64,000 bases of DNA from Clarireedia homoeocarpa (lineage: Eukaryota; Ascomycota; Leotiomycetes; Helotiales; Rutstroemiaceae): contig LNKV01000001.1 of the NCBI GenBank assembly GCA_001465935.1, positions 372,001-436,000 on the forward strand. Direction: 5' to 3'. Numbering within the stretch: position 1 is the first letter of the stretch; each line of letters opens with the position of its first letter. The translations under genes were made by a program, and so were the position numbers. The notes beneath the pieces are model-generated. The model did no database searches. It was not told where the DNA came from and saw only the letters and a list, made by a program, of their open reading frames with translations. Positions 23,735-35,654 of the stretch are shown piece by piece.

Positions 23735-26299
23735 TCAAGCACCAGCCTTTCTAGCCGGCGATAAAAACCGAGATGCTGCATCCGACTCCGAAGAAGCAAA
23801 AGCCTGCTCGCTCAATGACCCCGACTGCGCCATAGTCTCCCAATCATGAATTCGTTTCATAAGATCCGGATCCTCATCATCGCCAATAAATGTCCAACTT
23901 TCCTCCGAGTCTTCATATGGATCATCGACAGACTCTCCATCTTCACCTTTGATAAGTGATTTGGCGTATTCCATGTCTCGATATATACACTGAATCGCCG
24001 TCTCTACACCGTTCTCCTGCATTTTAGTTAGTACATTGTGCATGATATAGTGGAGGAGTTGAGGAAATCGTACCCTTCGGATTTTTTCCCCCAGTACCTT
24101 GGCTTTGGTAATCATCCATTCACTATGCGAAGCTTCCCGAAGCGCCTTTGAGAAAACTCGCGTGTTGATCTTCTTCATTACAATACCTACGCCTAAATCT
24201 TCAACACGTTGACCAAAGAAGAACTGATCACCAAAGAAAGGTTTGATGATTGTTGGAATGCCAGCACGTAAACTTGCACCTGTCGTTCCTGCGCCCCCGT
24301 GATGAGCCGCGGCATCCATTTGTGAGAACAACCAATCGTGTGGGGCAGACTTAATCTGGAAGATCTCTGGAGGAAGTGGTACATCTGCCTCGTTGGCGCC
24401 TTTCTTGTCCAGACGATCAGACCAACCTTTAGACAAAACGCACCGTACGTCGGCTTTGAGAACAGAAGCAACAACTGTTTTTGTAAGAACGGCAGAATCT
24501 GCAACGACAATCGAACCAAATCCAACGTAAACCAGCTTCTTGCCGTCCTCGCGTGCCTTCTTGATGAAATCCACCAGGTCTTTAGGGGGTTCATAATTGG
24601 TTCCTTCGTCTAGGAACCAGTATCCCGTTACCCTAATCCAATCGCTGTAATCCAGAGGTGGTATAACGACCGAAGGACTGAAGCTGTATAGAAATGGAAC
24701 TTTATTCGGTTGCATCTTCTCCAGACTGGTAGGTGGTAGGCTTAGCTCATCCTTCCTCCATCGATTGACTTGCCCAGAGATTGCCTTCCAGAAGACATTG
24801 TCGAACATGACATATGTGATGTAATTATATGCGCCGCCCATTTTACGTTCTGGTACGGCAAAAGCATGGGGATATGCTCTGGTCCTGGTCCATGGCATGG
24901 AAAAGGCGCGGAAGTATGGGATGCGGAGTGCCTCAGCTATGTGTATCCCACCCATCGCACTTGGACTCTCGATCAGAACATCTGTATCTTGACATGCTTT
25001 CCATGCAGAACTAAGCAAGTCATCGATCCAGCCACGAAATTTTGACGATGCTTCTTTCAAAAATGAATATGTGAACATCCCGTTCTCCACACATATGCGC
25101 ATCAGTTCAGCAGGGTCGCCATCGACGGGAGCGAAGTCAATGCCATGCGACAATATCCAGTCCTTGAACTCCAGGTGTGTGGCTATCCTTGGCTTGTGAC
25201 CTTCCGCCATTAACCCTTTGCACAATGCGATATATGGTTGAACATCACCACGGGATCCTATGGTAAGACAGGTAATACGTAGTGACTCTGTCGGCTTGAA
25301 ATTTAATATTGATGCCCTTGAATCGTCGAAGAAAAATGGTGGAGAGGCACTCTCAGTGGCGCCGGGCATCTTTGAATCGTATTCGTAATTGCTCTCACGG
25401 CGTGCATGTTGCAAAGCTTTGTTTTCAGCACTAGCCAGCTCCACGCTTTCCTGTTCCTCTCCACTTGAGTGTCCCGACTCTTGCATATGTTTCGCAGCCT
25501 CTAGTTCTTGTAGGAGAGTTACCGCACAGTCATCCCTGTTATCGGCCTGGTTGAATTCAAAAAAAAGCTCTTCGCGCCCCTTGAGAGTGACAACAAGCCC
25601 TGAATATCCAAACCTGAACCCCCTTTCTTTATCGACATTGTCTATATCTTTTAGAGGAAGAATGAGCTTCGTGCGAGTTCCTGGTAATAGACTGCGGAAG
25701 CAGAAAGATCGATCACTGATATATATCTTACCATACAACGGTATAACACGGTGCAGGTAACCAAAATAAGCTGCATGTAGTTTTTCGCTGGAAGGTAGAG
25801 CGAAATGCTCTCTAAACCGGGCTCTCGAACACGCGACTTCGTCGTCCTCATCATCACCGTACATACCATCGCTGGGCGAACTAGTCCGCGGTCCATCGTA
25901 ATGCTTCTTGCCTCCTTTCCACATTCCCGAGACTTTTTCCACATAGCCCATGGACTCCGTAGCTAGCAGTGTACTCATTCTTTTTGAATGCCTATTCAGG
26001 TAGCCTGCGAAGCCTGCTGCTCTTTGTAGAGGATATGACCCTGCCTTGACTATGCTCTGTAGAGTTGCTCCTGATGATAACTCTCCATGGCCCACGTTCG
26101 GCGCGGCAAAAGATCCAGTGGTTATCGCATGTTCTGGAGGAGGAGGTCGTGTTGGAGAAATATCTCTCGTATCCCTGAATTCCGGACTCGGAAATTCGTC
26201 GCGGTCTTCTCGATGTGTTGCAGAGGGGGAACGTTGTATTGTGGGAGATAAGAAAACATCGCTATCCTCTAATATCTGACTAGCAGAGGCCGAAGCCAT
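23735..26299 (-). CDS. Sterol 3-beta-glucosyltransferase (UGT51/Atg26-like, short form)
   Basis: Two exons on the minus strand, 24074-26299 and 23735-24016, joined across a 57-nt intron with a perfect TACTAAC branch site, encode 835 aa. A GRAM domain lies at about residues 165-255 (FREHFALPSSEKLHAAYFGYL and PLYGKIYISDRSFCFRS). The GT1 glycosyltransferase begins at about 340 (TCLTIGSRGDVQPYIALCKGL) and has the sugar-nucleotide-binding motif PHDWLFSQMDAAAHHGGAGTT near 660. It should transfer glucose from UDP-glucose to ergosterol. Classical Atg26 proteins are about 1200 aa with GRAM-PH-GRAM; I see only one GRAM and no clear PH domain, so a pexophagy role need not apply. The intron is a multiple of three without stops; removing it restores the family's KIRR-ENGVETAIQ. 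Confidence 0.88.
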   Translation of the reverse strand: MASASASQILEDSDVFLSPTIQRSPSATHREDRDEFPSPEFRDTRDISPTRPPPPEHAITTGSFAAPNVGHGELSSGATLQSIVKAGSYPLQRAAGFAGYLNRHSKRMSTLLATESMGYVEKVSGMWKGGKKHYDGPRTSSPSDGMYGDDEDDEVACSRARFREHFALPSSEKLHAAYFGYLHRVIPLYGKIYISDRSFCFRSLLPGTRTKLILPLKDIDNVDKERGFRFGYSGLVVTLKGREELFFEFNQADNRDDCAVTLLQELEAAKHMQESGHSSGEEQESVELASAENKALQHARRESNYEYDSKMPGATESASPPFFFDDSRASILNFKPTESLRITCLTIGSRGDVQPYIALCKGLMAEGHKPRIATHLEFKDWILSHGIDFAPVDGDPAELMRICVENGMFTYSFLKEASSKFRGWIDDLLSSAWKACQDTDVLIESPSAMGGIHIAEALRIPYFRAFSMPWTRTRAYPHAFAVPERKMGGAYNYITYVMFDNVFWKAISGQVNRWRKDELSLPPTSLEKMQPNKVPFLYSFSPSVVIPPLDYSDWIRVTGYWFLDEGTNYEPPKDLVDFIKKAREDGKKLVYVGFGSIVVADSAVLTKTVVASVLKADVRCVLSKGWSDRLDKKGANEADVPLPPEIFQIKSAPHDWLFSQMDAAAHHGGAGTTGASLRAGIPTIIKPFFGDQFFFGQRVEDLGVGIVMKKINTRVFSKALREASHSEWMITKAKVLGEKIRRVRFPQLLHYIMHNVLTKMQENGVETAIQCIYRDMEYAKSLIKGEDGESVDDPYEDSEESWTFIGDDEDPDLMKRIHDWETMAQSGSLSEQAFASSESDAASRFLSPARKAGA

Positions 26300-27447
26300 C
26301 GCGATGAAGAGTTCTTGTCGTTGGGATCAAATAATGACCAGTTGTTGGGGGATTCGAATCGCGACGTAGGCCAGGTATTATCGATAAGTTGATAAGGCGT
26401 CAGGGCGGCTAGGTACTTGTAGGTAAGCTACACTCGAGGCGGTTAGATAGACGGATACAAATCAATCGAAATTCCGACCTGTTTTGTAGAGTATCTCTAC
26501 TTCCAAAGTACCTGTCACTTTGCTCAGTGATACTTGAGTTCGATTTTAGAATGATAATTGGAGCATTCAATGTCTATTACGGTCGAAGTAGGATCAGTAG
26601 GATCAGTTATCGATTATGACTAGTGTACCCACTCCCACTGGTGCTTGTGTGTAGGCAGGTGAGTGACTGAAGAGAGGAGAACGAATGACTCTTGGGTGAA
26701 TAGGAAAGGTACAAACAGTAGAACTATCTGATACTGGGCGGTACGGGTAAGACTTGGCTAAAGCTAGTACGGACAGTAGTAGGAGAAACGGCTAAGAAGC
26801 AACAAGGTGAATGGCCAATATTACGAAAGCTCTCAAGGCAGGGAGTGAATTAGAACAAACTCTAAAGGATCACCACTTCAACCAAGTAATTCCGGCTTTC
26901 TCTCGTTGTTACCTGGGGCTGCGGAACCGGGGGAATGACTACAGAGTGCAAGGCACGTGCAAGAGTGCCTACCAACGACTACCTGAGTCTACCACGTGTC
27001 TGGGTGATCCAATCCTGCGGCACTAACTTTAGCGACTAAGAAGGGATCATGCCTCCAGGTCGTTGTGTGACAGTCGGTCGCCGCGGGTCAATCACGCAGG
27101 TATAAAGATAGTATTCAATCACAACTTGTTCGTCTGTGTGACCGCTTATCAGAGCCATGGTGGTGTTTGTTTTGTTTGCTTGTACGAGTATTTCTTTCTT
27201 TCGGGCTTCTCCTAGCGGAATGCTACTGCGTCGATGTAGCTATTCCCTTTGCCCTCACCGTTATTCCACTCCTAAATCAAGCCTTTGACCGACCATTTCA
27301 GGGCCCCATGCTTCCATTGCCATGACTCCCCTTCCACACGCCGTAGCAAGGTCCAACTCTCGCAGCATGTAAGTACGCCATTATAATACATAAAATACCG
27401 GGAACAACTGAAATATCTAAGCACGGATTAGTAACCAAATAGCTATA
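26300..27447. other. Intergenic, nothing recognised
   Basis: 1.1 kb between the sterol glucosyltransferase start and the Cmr1 stop. Contains the duplicated gtaggatcag near 26,585-26,605. A 71-codon plus-strand frame at 26,811 has no resemblance I can name. Confidence 0.55.
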
Positions 27448-29057
27448 TCACATCCAGAGGCAAAGCTTCCCGCTTGCCGTACCACCCGCCACCCAATCTT
27501 TTGTTGGATGGAATTGCGCGACAGCAGGTACAGCAGTTATTAGCCCATCGCCTCCTAACTGGGCCAACTGCTCGCCGTCCGCGGTATAGACGTCCACAAA
27601 CCGATTCATATTTCCGATCACGAATTTTTGAATACCATCTTCTGGTCGTTCTTGCCATTGTGGCTTCAAAATGGTAACCCATCGTCCTGTCTGATTGTTG
27701 TGCTTAATGGTAGCAGTGGGTTTCATTGCTGCATCATCTAGTGCATGGCCGGTTTTGAAGGAGCCTGCGTCGAGGAAGGAGTGGATTTTGATTGTGTCAT
27801 CATACGATGATGTTGCAACATGTCCAGCTGCCGACCATGAAGCATGAGATACTGAAAGTCTTGACTCATGCTCACCAAGCATGAGCGGATGGCGTGAATC
27901 ACCCTTTCCTGTGATTTTCCTCAAGTCCCATATCTTTAGCATTCTATCCAGTGATGCCGTTGCAAACAAATGAGGTTGTAATGGATGCAGTGAGAATCCG
28001 CCGATTTTTTTGTCTGTAAGCTCCCAGACTTCATCGTTTGAGGGCGTCCGTATATCATGTCGTCCAAATTGTCCTTGGAGTGTGGAGAAATATAGAACAT
28101 TAGGATCGCTATGTGGAATTGCGATGCTAGATATTGGCATGTCTTCGTCTATCGAACCAGGGGCAAAGACCTCGACCGCCACTCCTTTTTGTAAATCCAA
28201 CTTGCGAATCGATGAATCATAAGACCCCGAGTAAACCGTATTGCCGTCTGCAGGAAAAACAAAAGAAGTAATCGTCCTAGAGTGAATTTTGAACGCAGTA
28301 ATAGCTGGTTCTGGTGTCTCGGGATCTTCTTCAGTGTCATCATTATCCTCTGCCTTTACTTCGGGCCCTGTCTGTGATGCATCAAAAAGCCCCATGTTTC
28401 CCATTTTATCTCCAGCGAATATAAGAGGCTTTTCCGCCGTTGGATGGAATCCGAGCGCATATATTCGTTCTGGAGTGATTTTGATTTCTAAAATAATTAG
28501 CATTGGAGCTGCTTAAGAGCCATAGGATCCTTACGATTCGGCTCATATCCCTCATAGAGCTCCAGTGCACTCATTTTCTCCCTCAAGGTCTTTAGGCCCT
28601 CATCTGTGGTCTCCTTAATGTCATCTTCGGTAAAAGTCCTCAAGTTCGGCTGAGCGCCTCTCATGACTCCGGACAAGAAATCATCTCCTTTCTTCCAATT
28701 CTTTCCTTCCACAATAACATCATTGAAATTCAAGTCTCCTTCAATACGTTGCTTTTTGGCCTTCGACACTTCTTTCGCGAATTCATATTCGACTTCGGCT
28801 TTCCGTTTCGCTGTCTCGCTATCTGCCTCTATGCCAGCTAGACGTGAACTTGTCCGCGTTGGTCTAGGCTCTTCCCTTTTGACAGGAACCGCTTTCTTTC
28901 TTGGCGCTACCGATTTTGGCTTGGGTGGTGGCTTTGGTGCAATCTTCTGTGCAGTTGTACTTAGGTCCTTCAACATTGCTTGATTCGCAGCGATATTTTC
29001 AAGTCTTTTGCGCTCGAAAGCGCTCATTTGAGGTTTCTCTTTTTTAGTTGGAGCCAT
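27448..29057 (-). CDS. CMR1: WD40 DNA damage-binding protein Cmr1
   Basis: Exons 28535-29057 and 27448-28487 on the minus strand, joined across a 47-nt intron, give 520 aa, the usual size of the family. The N-terminus is basic (MAPTKKEKPQMSAFERKRLENIAAN) and leads to LSALELYEGYEPN-type sequence that runs into the propeller. WD repeats follow from about residue 180: KITPERIYALGFHPTAEKPL, SYDSSIRKLDLQKG, ASLDRMLKIWDLRKI, SYDDTIKIHSF and the last blade, VAGGTASGKLCLWM. Yeast Cmr1 binds damaged DNA, associates with histones and chaperonin, and enters stress foci. It is divergent from the Mtf2-like gene. Confidence 0.93.
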
Positions 29058-29328
29058 GATGGCAGTGACGCCAAAAACTTGTAGTAGACGGTATATGCCA
29101 AAGAGAAATTGAGATCAAGTTCCAAGTATAAATTATCGAACGCGTAAGTAAAAAAGCCTCCAATAGCGGCGACTGCAGAGTCGAAATATGCGCGAGTACT
29201 CGATGAGATCATTTAGTTCTACGCGACGCGCCTTTTTGAGAAACGGCTTAACGTGTCGATGGAAAAAGAGCTGGTCCGTGCCCCACTAGCATTTCGATAT
29301 TCTAAAAATTTGAAAATTTGTAGTGACG
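29058..29328. promoter_or_regulatory. Bidirectional promoter region, Cmr1 / Mtf2-like
   Basis: Only 271 bp separate the two divergent start codons, so both promoters and 5' UTRs must overlap or abut. No specific factor site is claimed. Confidence 0.5.
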
Positions 29329-30822
29329 ATGCAGCGTGGTTCTAGGAACACAGCAATGTCCTCAACTATGACACCTTTTCTCTACCACACTCGGACGATT
29401 GCAAGGCTTCAGCGGTCTGTGTGCAACAAACGGTGTCAGGATCAAATCATAACGCCACTTCATCGACGAAATATCCACGCTTCCTTGTCGCATTGTAGTA
29501 ATAGGTTCACAGATACAACGTATACCGCTCAGACTTCCGCGAGCAATGCCGCTCAAGACAATGGCGCCTTCAAAGGTGTTCGTAAGGTCATGACTCCAAT
29601 TCGTTCGCTCTACTCGGACAACGTGGGTCCTACCTTTGAAGAGCAGCGCACGGCTTGGCGAAGTTTACAGACGAATGGAATTGATGGCAAGATAGAGAAT
29701 GATGATGATCGGCCCAGTACTATAGACTTCGAGGAAAGCGACGAAGGGCTGGTAGATTATGGATCTGAGATTGATGCATTAACGAATCGATCTTATCCAC
29801 GAATGGAATCAACAATTACTGACTCGGAGCGCCACGCATTTCATAAGATATTTTCGGACATACTGGCGCGGAGTCAAACTGGGCCTATTCACGATAAGAT
29901 CGAGAACAAGACTCCGGTGGACCTCGCGAATGCTAAGTCTAGACTCGATAGCATTCTCGGCGATGCAATATCCTCACAGCCTCAGACATTGTGGGAGAAA
30001 AAAGCTGCTGTCAACAAATACCCTCCAGCACTGCGTAGAGCAGCGGCTCGAGCAGTGGGTCTATATCCTCAGGAAGATGATGCCACAAGCAAACCCGATG
30101 TGAATTTGGACATGCTTGAGAAGGAACGAGAGATTGAGCGAGACCGGGTCGAAGGGCTGTTGCGTGGTGCTAAAACTGACTTTCACTTATGGGAAATTCT
30201 TGAAAAGGAAGTTTTTCCCCTGATTGGAAAAATGGGACTCCAAGAGAATGCACCCCCGGAGCCAAAGGCAAAGAAACCAATAGGTAATAAAAGCAAAACC
30301 GCCAAGTATCATGCCGCCAAGGCCAGGGGCTACAAAAACATCTTACCAGAGGAGCCTTTACCACCTTTCCAAAAGCAGCCTCAGGAGATACCCCAGCTTT
30401 CTTTATATGGTCCTCTATATCCATCCTACCTCCTTCTTGGTCTTCGACTTCTGGACCGATCTTTCTCGAGAACTTCCCCTCTAGCACTGTCTATCCTCCC
30501 ACGTATCAAATCGCTTGGACTTATTTCTCACGTTCTTGGTGCTTCTACAGCTCTATACAACGAACTTATACAGATTTATTGGTTTCGCTATGAGGACGTG
30601 TCGTCCTGTCTAGATCTACTTCAAGAAATGCAAGATGCGGGCTTGGACTACAACAAGGACACTCTCAATGTTGTCCAGGAAATCATCCGGTTAAGATATA
30701 TTATGAGAAAGGGTGACATGGGAGAGTCACTAAGAGTCCGTTACCTTATGCCAGATTATAAGAAGTCAGCAAAGTTCTTGGCGTGGAAGGAAACGATTGA
30801 GCAAACTGTCTTGTTCAGGTAG
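29329..30822 (+). CDS. Mitochondrial protein with Mtf2-like C-terminal domain
   Basis: Single exon, 497 aa from the ATG at 29329. The N-terminus is Arg/Ser/Thr-rich without acids for about 55 residues (MQRGSRNTAMSST..., with LHRRNIHASLSH near a likely cleavage site), as for a mitochondrial presequence. The middle is charged. The C-terminal 130 residues (LPRIKSLGLISHVLGASTAL, ELIQIYWFRYEDVSSCL, LLQEMQDAGLDYNKDTL) resemble the Mtf2-like C-terminal domain of fungal mitochondrial expression factors. Yeast Mtf2/Nam1 links mitochondrial mRNA processing and translation to RNA polymerase. The precise function here is inferred only from that domain. Confidence 0.75.
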   Translation: MQRGSRNTAMSSTMTPFLYHTRTIARLQRSVCNKRCQDQIITPLHRRNIHASLSHCSNRFTDTTYTAQTSASNAAQDNGAFKGVRKVMTPIRSLYSDNVGPTFEEQRTAWRSLQTNGIDGKIENDDDRPSTIDFEESDEGLVDYGSEIDALTNRSYPRMESTITDSERHAFHKIFSDILARSQTGPIHDKIENKTPVDLANAKSRLDSILGDAISSQPQTLWEKKAAVNKYPPALRRAAARAVGLYPQEDDATSKPDVNLDMLEKEREIERDRVEGLLRGAKTDFHLWEILEKEVFPLIGKMGLQENAPPEPKAKKPIGNKSKTAKYHAAKARGYKNILPEEPLPPFQKQPQEIPQLSLYGPLYPSYLLLGLRLLDRSFSRTSPLALSILPRIKSLGLISHVLGASTALYNELIQIYWFRYEDVSSCLDLLQEMQDAGLDYNKDTLNVVQEIIRLRYIMRKGDMGESLRVRYLMPDYKKSAKFLAWKETIEQTVLFR

Positions 30823-31275
30823 AAAGAGCGATGCTTCAGCTTTTATGGCAAATGCTAGCAGGAGAATGTACGAGTAAAGCTAAAGTGAATTCCACCACCC
30901 ATCTTGCACTATTGTATGACTATCATGGAATTGCGATGTGTATAACTATCGTAATATTGTAGTACTGTAAATAGAGGTGAGACTTCAAAGGTGGCTGAAG
31001 ACAGGAACCATAGTGCTACTTCGGCATAGAAATCCTTCAGCGAACTGCCAGACTCAAGATGGAAGCGTCTTTTTTTGTTGTTGCGTCTCTCTAGTGAATT
31101 AGCGAGGGTCAGCTCGCTAGAACTTCCGTACAGAGTAAATCGTTTTCCCATCGCCAATCGCGTCAATCAGCCATCTTGATTTCGAGCTCAACCTTCTCCC
31201 GTGCTCCACACCATACAAGCCGTTGAATGACTCTGTCAATTCAACTTTGCTTCATGGGCAGATATTGGAGAGACA
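30823..31275. other. Intergenic upstream of DIM-2-type methyltransferase
   Basis: No coding sequence is recognised. It should include the methyltransferase promoter and 5' UTR. Confidence 0.55.
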
Positions 31276-34200
31276 ATGCCACCTATGTGGTGTTCTGAAA
31301 ATGGTAAGCTATTTCCTAACACTCCCGTGTTGGAGAAGTGCTAAAAGCTACATCAGACGATGAGGTCCTACAACGTGCTGAACCCGTGATATCTCCTGCA
31401 GCTACTTCCATTTTGGAGTCCGATGACTATCCCGACGCGTCAATTAAACCTAGGATTGCATCAATCTACCGAATTGCTGCTTCTGACACCCGTCATTCCT
31501 ACCAAGACGCGCCAGATCCAATCGTCAGTGTTGAAGACGTAGAAAATCAATTCCTAGCACAACAGCTCTTCTTCGACCAGACTCCAGTAGACGAGGATCG
31601 GGAGCTCAACTTGAGCACCACCAAAGGACGCTCTCTTGCTACAATACATCCATCTGAACTCATCTATCCCAAGTCGCAGTATCAAGGTTATGTTCCACCT
31701 CTTCCGAAAAGCAAGGAACATCATGCTTGTCAGGAGTTGAGACGTGTCTTTGAACAACAGGAATACACAAATACGGGACTAGTGTCTACAGAGGACGATT
31801 ATGTAGAGTTTGGTTTGACAGACTTCTCCATCTATCTACCACAAAACCAACACACCTCGTATGAACTTCGTGGCCTTCAAAGCCTTGCAAGCAAAACTGC
31901 TCACTCTTGTTTCTTATTTGACGGCATATTAAACTGCGGCGATATTCGTCATTATGTCCAAGGTATTCCGTTTAAGATTTGCCCCATAGGAAATTATGGC
32001 GAGGCGTTTCACCATGTAGGTGACGCAATCTGGATTCAGTCTCTTTTCAATTCTCATTCAAACATCTATTATCGCTTACAAAGGCCATCCCCAGAATACA
32101 CTCGTTTTCATGAGGACTTTCTATGGCTAGCAAATCTCGCCAAGCACTTCGTTGATTATTCATTGGCGTGTCAGGCCGAGAAGCAAGAGGTTTCTATCTA
32201 CAATTTCCAGGCAGACTTCGTCAAATGGTGTAAAAAAGCACATGCAGATTCACCACATTTCCAGAAATGGCGCCTGGAATACGGACGGGATGACTTTCGC
32301 GTGGCGATCGCGGCCAATGCCAACTTCCTTTTCAAAGAATCAATTGGCGTTTCCGAAGACCTTCGTTCATTGCAGATCTGGAAGGAAACAATTGACAAGT
32401 CATCAATCAAGGAACATCCTATAAAAGAAAATATGACTGTGGTAACCCCATATATCTTCGAATGCTTCAATCATTTGAAATTTGGTCACCATCTCAAGCC
32501 TATAGTGCCGGACATCTCTGAGGACCAAGACCGAAAGATGCCTGGCTTATCTCCCAGAGCAAAGAGGTTCGACATTGATGTTAATAAGAATTTTCATATA
32601 GAACGGGAGCCGGCCTCTTCAGCTTCAAAGCTACTAAAACGTAAAAATACCTCCACCAGAATTACCGAGCTTGCAAAAATGTTATATCAAATGGCCAAGG
32701 AGATCAAACCGGGAGATGTGGTGTCTGTTACCAAAGACGGCCCTGATTCTTTATGGAAGGACGAAGGCAGTCGCTGGAAGAAAGATGATGATTGCTGGTA
32801 TCTCTATGTTCAGGCCAAGCACAAGAACCCTGGCGGTAGATACTCGTTTGATGGTATCTGGCTTTATAAGCCTTCTGATACAAGCTGTGCAAAGATGAAG
32901 TATCCTTATGCTAAAGAGCTTTTTCTTAGTGACAACTGCACCTGTGTGTCTAGAAGAGTATCACAGGATGAATTGATTGAAATCATTCCTGTTGTTTGGC
33001 ACGGACAGCCATCTGACACGAACACGTTCATTAGGCAAACCTACCTCAACAATGATAGGTTTGTAACATTAAAAGAGGAAGACAAGGCGTGCGAGCATCT
33101 GAGACATCTACGCACAAACGTGGGCAATTCTAGGACGCCGCCCACGATCGCTGAACAATTTCCTGTGGGACAAACGGTGCTTGCCTCACCAGTACGCAGG
33201 TCTCAATATGAACTAGAGCCTTATGAGGTAGTGAAATATAGCCAGAAGGGCTCGAAGCAGTATGTAACTTTGAGACAACTGCTCAGAATGTACGACTTAG
33301 ACACAAAGGGTTTTTGTCAGCCGAATGAGCTGGTCTACACAGATCGTATTGAAGAGATTGCGGTCACTAGGATTGATCGGACTTGTCTGGTAAGATTCTA
33401 CAGCGAGGACGAAGCACTGAACAACGCAATCCCGCCACCTTATAATCGCAGCGGAACTGCATCTGCCTTCTTCATCACAAAGCGACTACAGGAGAGCAGC
33501 GGAGAGTTGACACCGATAGGCGAAGACCTGCCCCAAAGTCTTATTCAGGGCTTCGATCCACAAGCAGAGCCACCACGAGAATTATTGGCTGGACTGGATC
33601 TATTTTGTGGTGGAGGCAATTTCGGCCGTGGACTTGAAGAAGGCGGAGCACTACTGAATAAATGGGCAGTTGATATATCAGCACCCGCGGTGAGCACATA
33701 TGCGGCCAATCTGAAGAAGCCTGCAGAGACAAACATCTTTTTCGGCTCCGTCAACGACCTTTTAGCACAAGCCTTCAAAGGCAACCCCAAAAATCTGGAA
33801 ATTCCACTCCCAGGTGATGTAGATGTGATTTCCGCAGGAAGTCCGTGTCAAGGGTTCAGTCTGCTGAATACCAGCAAAAATCAAGGGCAAGGTCTAAAGA
33901 ACCAGTCCCTCGTCGCGTCCGTTGCGGCATACATTGATTTCTATCGACCCAAATATGGATTGCTCGAAAATGTTCTGACCATGGCTCAAAAAGGCACGGG
34001 CCGTGATGAAGATGTTCTCTCGCAGCTTATCTGTGCCATCGTCGGTCTAGGATATCAATTACAATTATTCCTCCTAGATGCATGGAGCTTCGGGAGCCCT
34101 CAGAGCCGTAGTCGAATCTTTGTGTCATTCGCGGCACCTGGATATGTCCCTCTTGAGCATCCAGATCCTTCACATTCGCATCCCTCGAACATCAGAGACC

Positions 34201-35654
34201 GCGGTTTAGGGTTATTGGCAAATGGTGAATCTTTTGGCCGTCGCGTTCATTGTGCTACGCCATTCAAATATCGAACTGCTGGAGAGGCTACTGCTGATCT
34301 ACCTGTGATAGCAGATGGAGCGACTCAGCATTGCACTAGTCACCCTGATCATGTACAGTCACCAAATTTGTCGAAGCTGCACAGGTTTCAGGTTGGTTGT
34401 ATTCCAACACATCCAAGAGGCATGAATTTTGCCAAAACATGGAAAGGGGGACAGGGGGTCATGACAAAGGCCGATCGCAACTTGTTTCCGTTTCATACAA
34501 AGAGCGGGAAATTAAAGCATTCAGTACGGCCCGAATCCAGGGCTTGGGGAAGAGTTAACCCCAAAGGATTGTTTGCGACTGTAGTTGTTATAAATGGCAT
34601 TGAGGATGCACGTATGGGAACCTGCATACACTGGGATCAGCACCGTCGAATAACGCTTCTGGAACGACGCCGAGCGCAAAGTTTTCCCGATGAGGAAGTT
34701 TTGATAGGCATGAGATCGGAGCAAAGTAAAATCGTTGGAAACAGTGTTGCAAGAAGTGTAGCCATGGCACTAGGTATTAGTCTTCGTAAAGCATGGCTGG
34801 AAAATCCTGAAAAGGATAATTCAAGAAGGGGAAGAATAACAGCAAAGTCTTCTTCAACTGGGATTAACAGGGCCCCGATAATGATTCTCATCCCGCCAGT
34901 TAATGCACCAAAGACAAGTTCCAAAGGTGTGCTCTCTGGCTTGTTAAGTGCAATGCCATCGCTTTCAAACAGGGACCCCGATGGTTCAAGCTCTTTGGAT
35001 AGTACACTTGATCATCGTGGTTCTCGTGGAACGACTAGGAGCTCCAGCAAACGGCGGCGATCAACGACGGACGAAGACCATGTTTCAAAAGCTCGCATAA
35101 TATCGACACCAGGTTTACGGAGAGCTGCTATGGAACTCAATGCTTCTGCCTCTCAGCAAACTGTGTTCTGGAGCTCGGAAGGTATCCCCTCTCGCTCACA
35201 GATTTCTGCGCAAGAAGAGCCTATCATTATCGATGATAGCTTAACAGACAATGATAATATATTATCTCCCCAGCTCAATCAACAACTGCGCTGGAGAACA
35301 ACCGATATCAACCGACAGCCAGTTGCATCACCATATCTAATTTCTGCGCCTGCACGACCACCATCCATGACCATAAACCCCTTGCCAGCCCAGTACAAAA
35401 GCCCATATCTCCCCTCTTTCACCAGTTCAAATAGCGATAGGCCAGCTGGTTCTTCTTCGTCAAGAAATGGACTTATTGCGAGGGCGATGCCGGAAAATCT
35501 TACTTACGCGGAAGCAGGCTACGTGCCGGCAAATAACAGCCACTCTGGTGCAGATGTGCAGGCACATGTTTCAACAACGAACGTAAATACAGCGACGGGG
35601 AGAACGCCAGGTGGGCTTGCAAAGTTTTACCCTCGCATCAATTTGAGCCCATAG
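31276..35654 (+). CDS. dim-2: DIM-2-type DNA (cytosine-5) methyltransferase
   Basis: A 28-nt first exon (31276-31303, MPPMWCSEN) is joined by a 53-nt intron (31304-31356) to 31357-35654, giving 1441 aa, close to Neurospora DIM-2. A BAH domain lies around residues 455-590 (IKPGDVVSVTKDG, DDCWYLYVQAKHKN). The catalytic domain from about 750 has motif I GLDLFCGGGNFGRGLEEGG, the catalytic-cysteine motif GSPCQGFS near 840, ENV in GLLENVLTMA near 879, QSRSR near 925, and the C-terminal motif SKIVGNSVARSVA near 1130. All core residues are intact. DIM-2 performs de novo methylation of heterochromatic and RIP-mutated DNA. The C-terminal 300 residues are Ser/Pro-rich and disordered. A tandem acceptor at 31337-31338 would give a 35-nt intron and six more residues (VLKATS). 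Confidence 0.93.

Noticed and set aside
26811..27026. 71-codon plus-strand frame
   Set aside because: No resemblance, no splice extension and an unremarkable start context.
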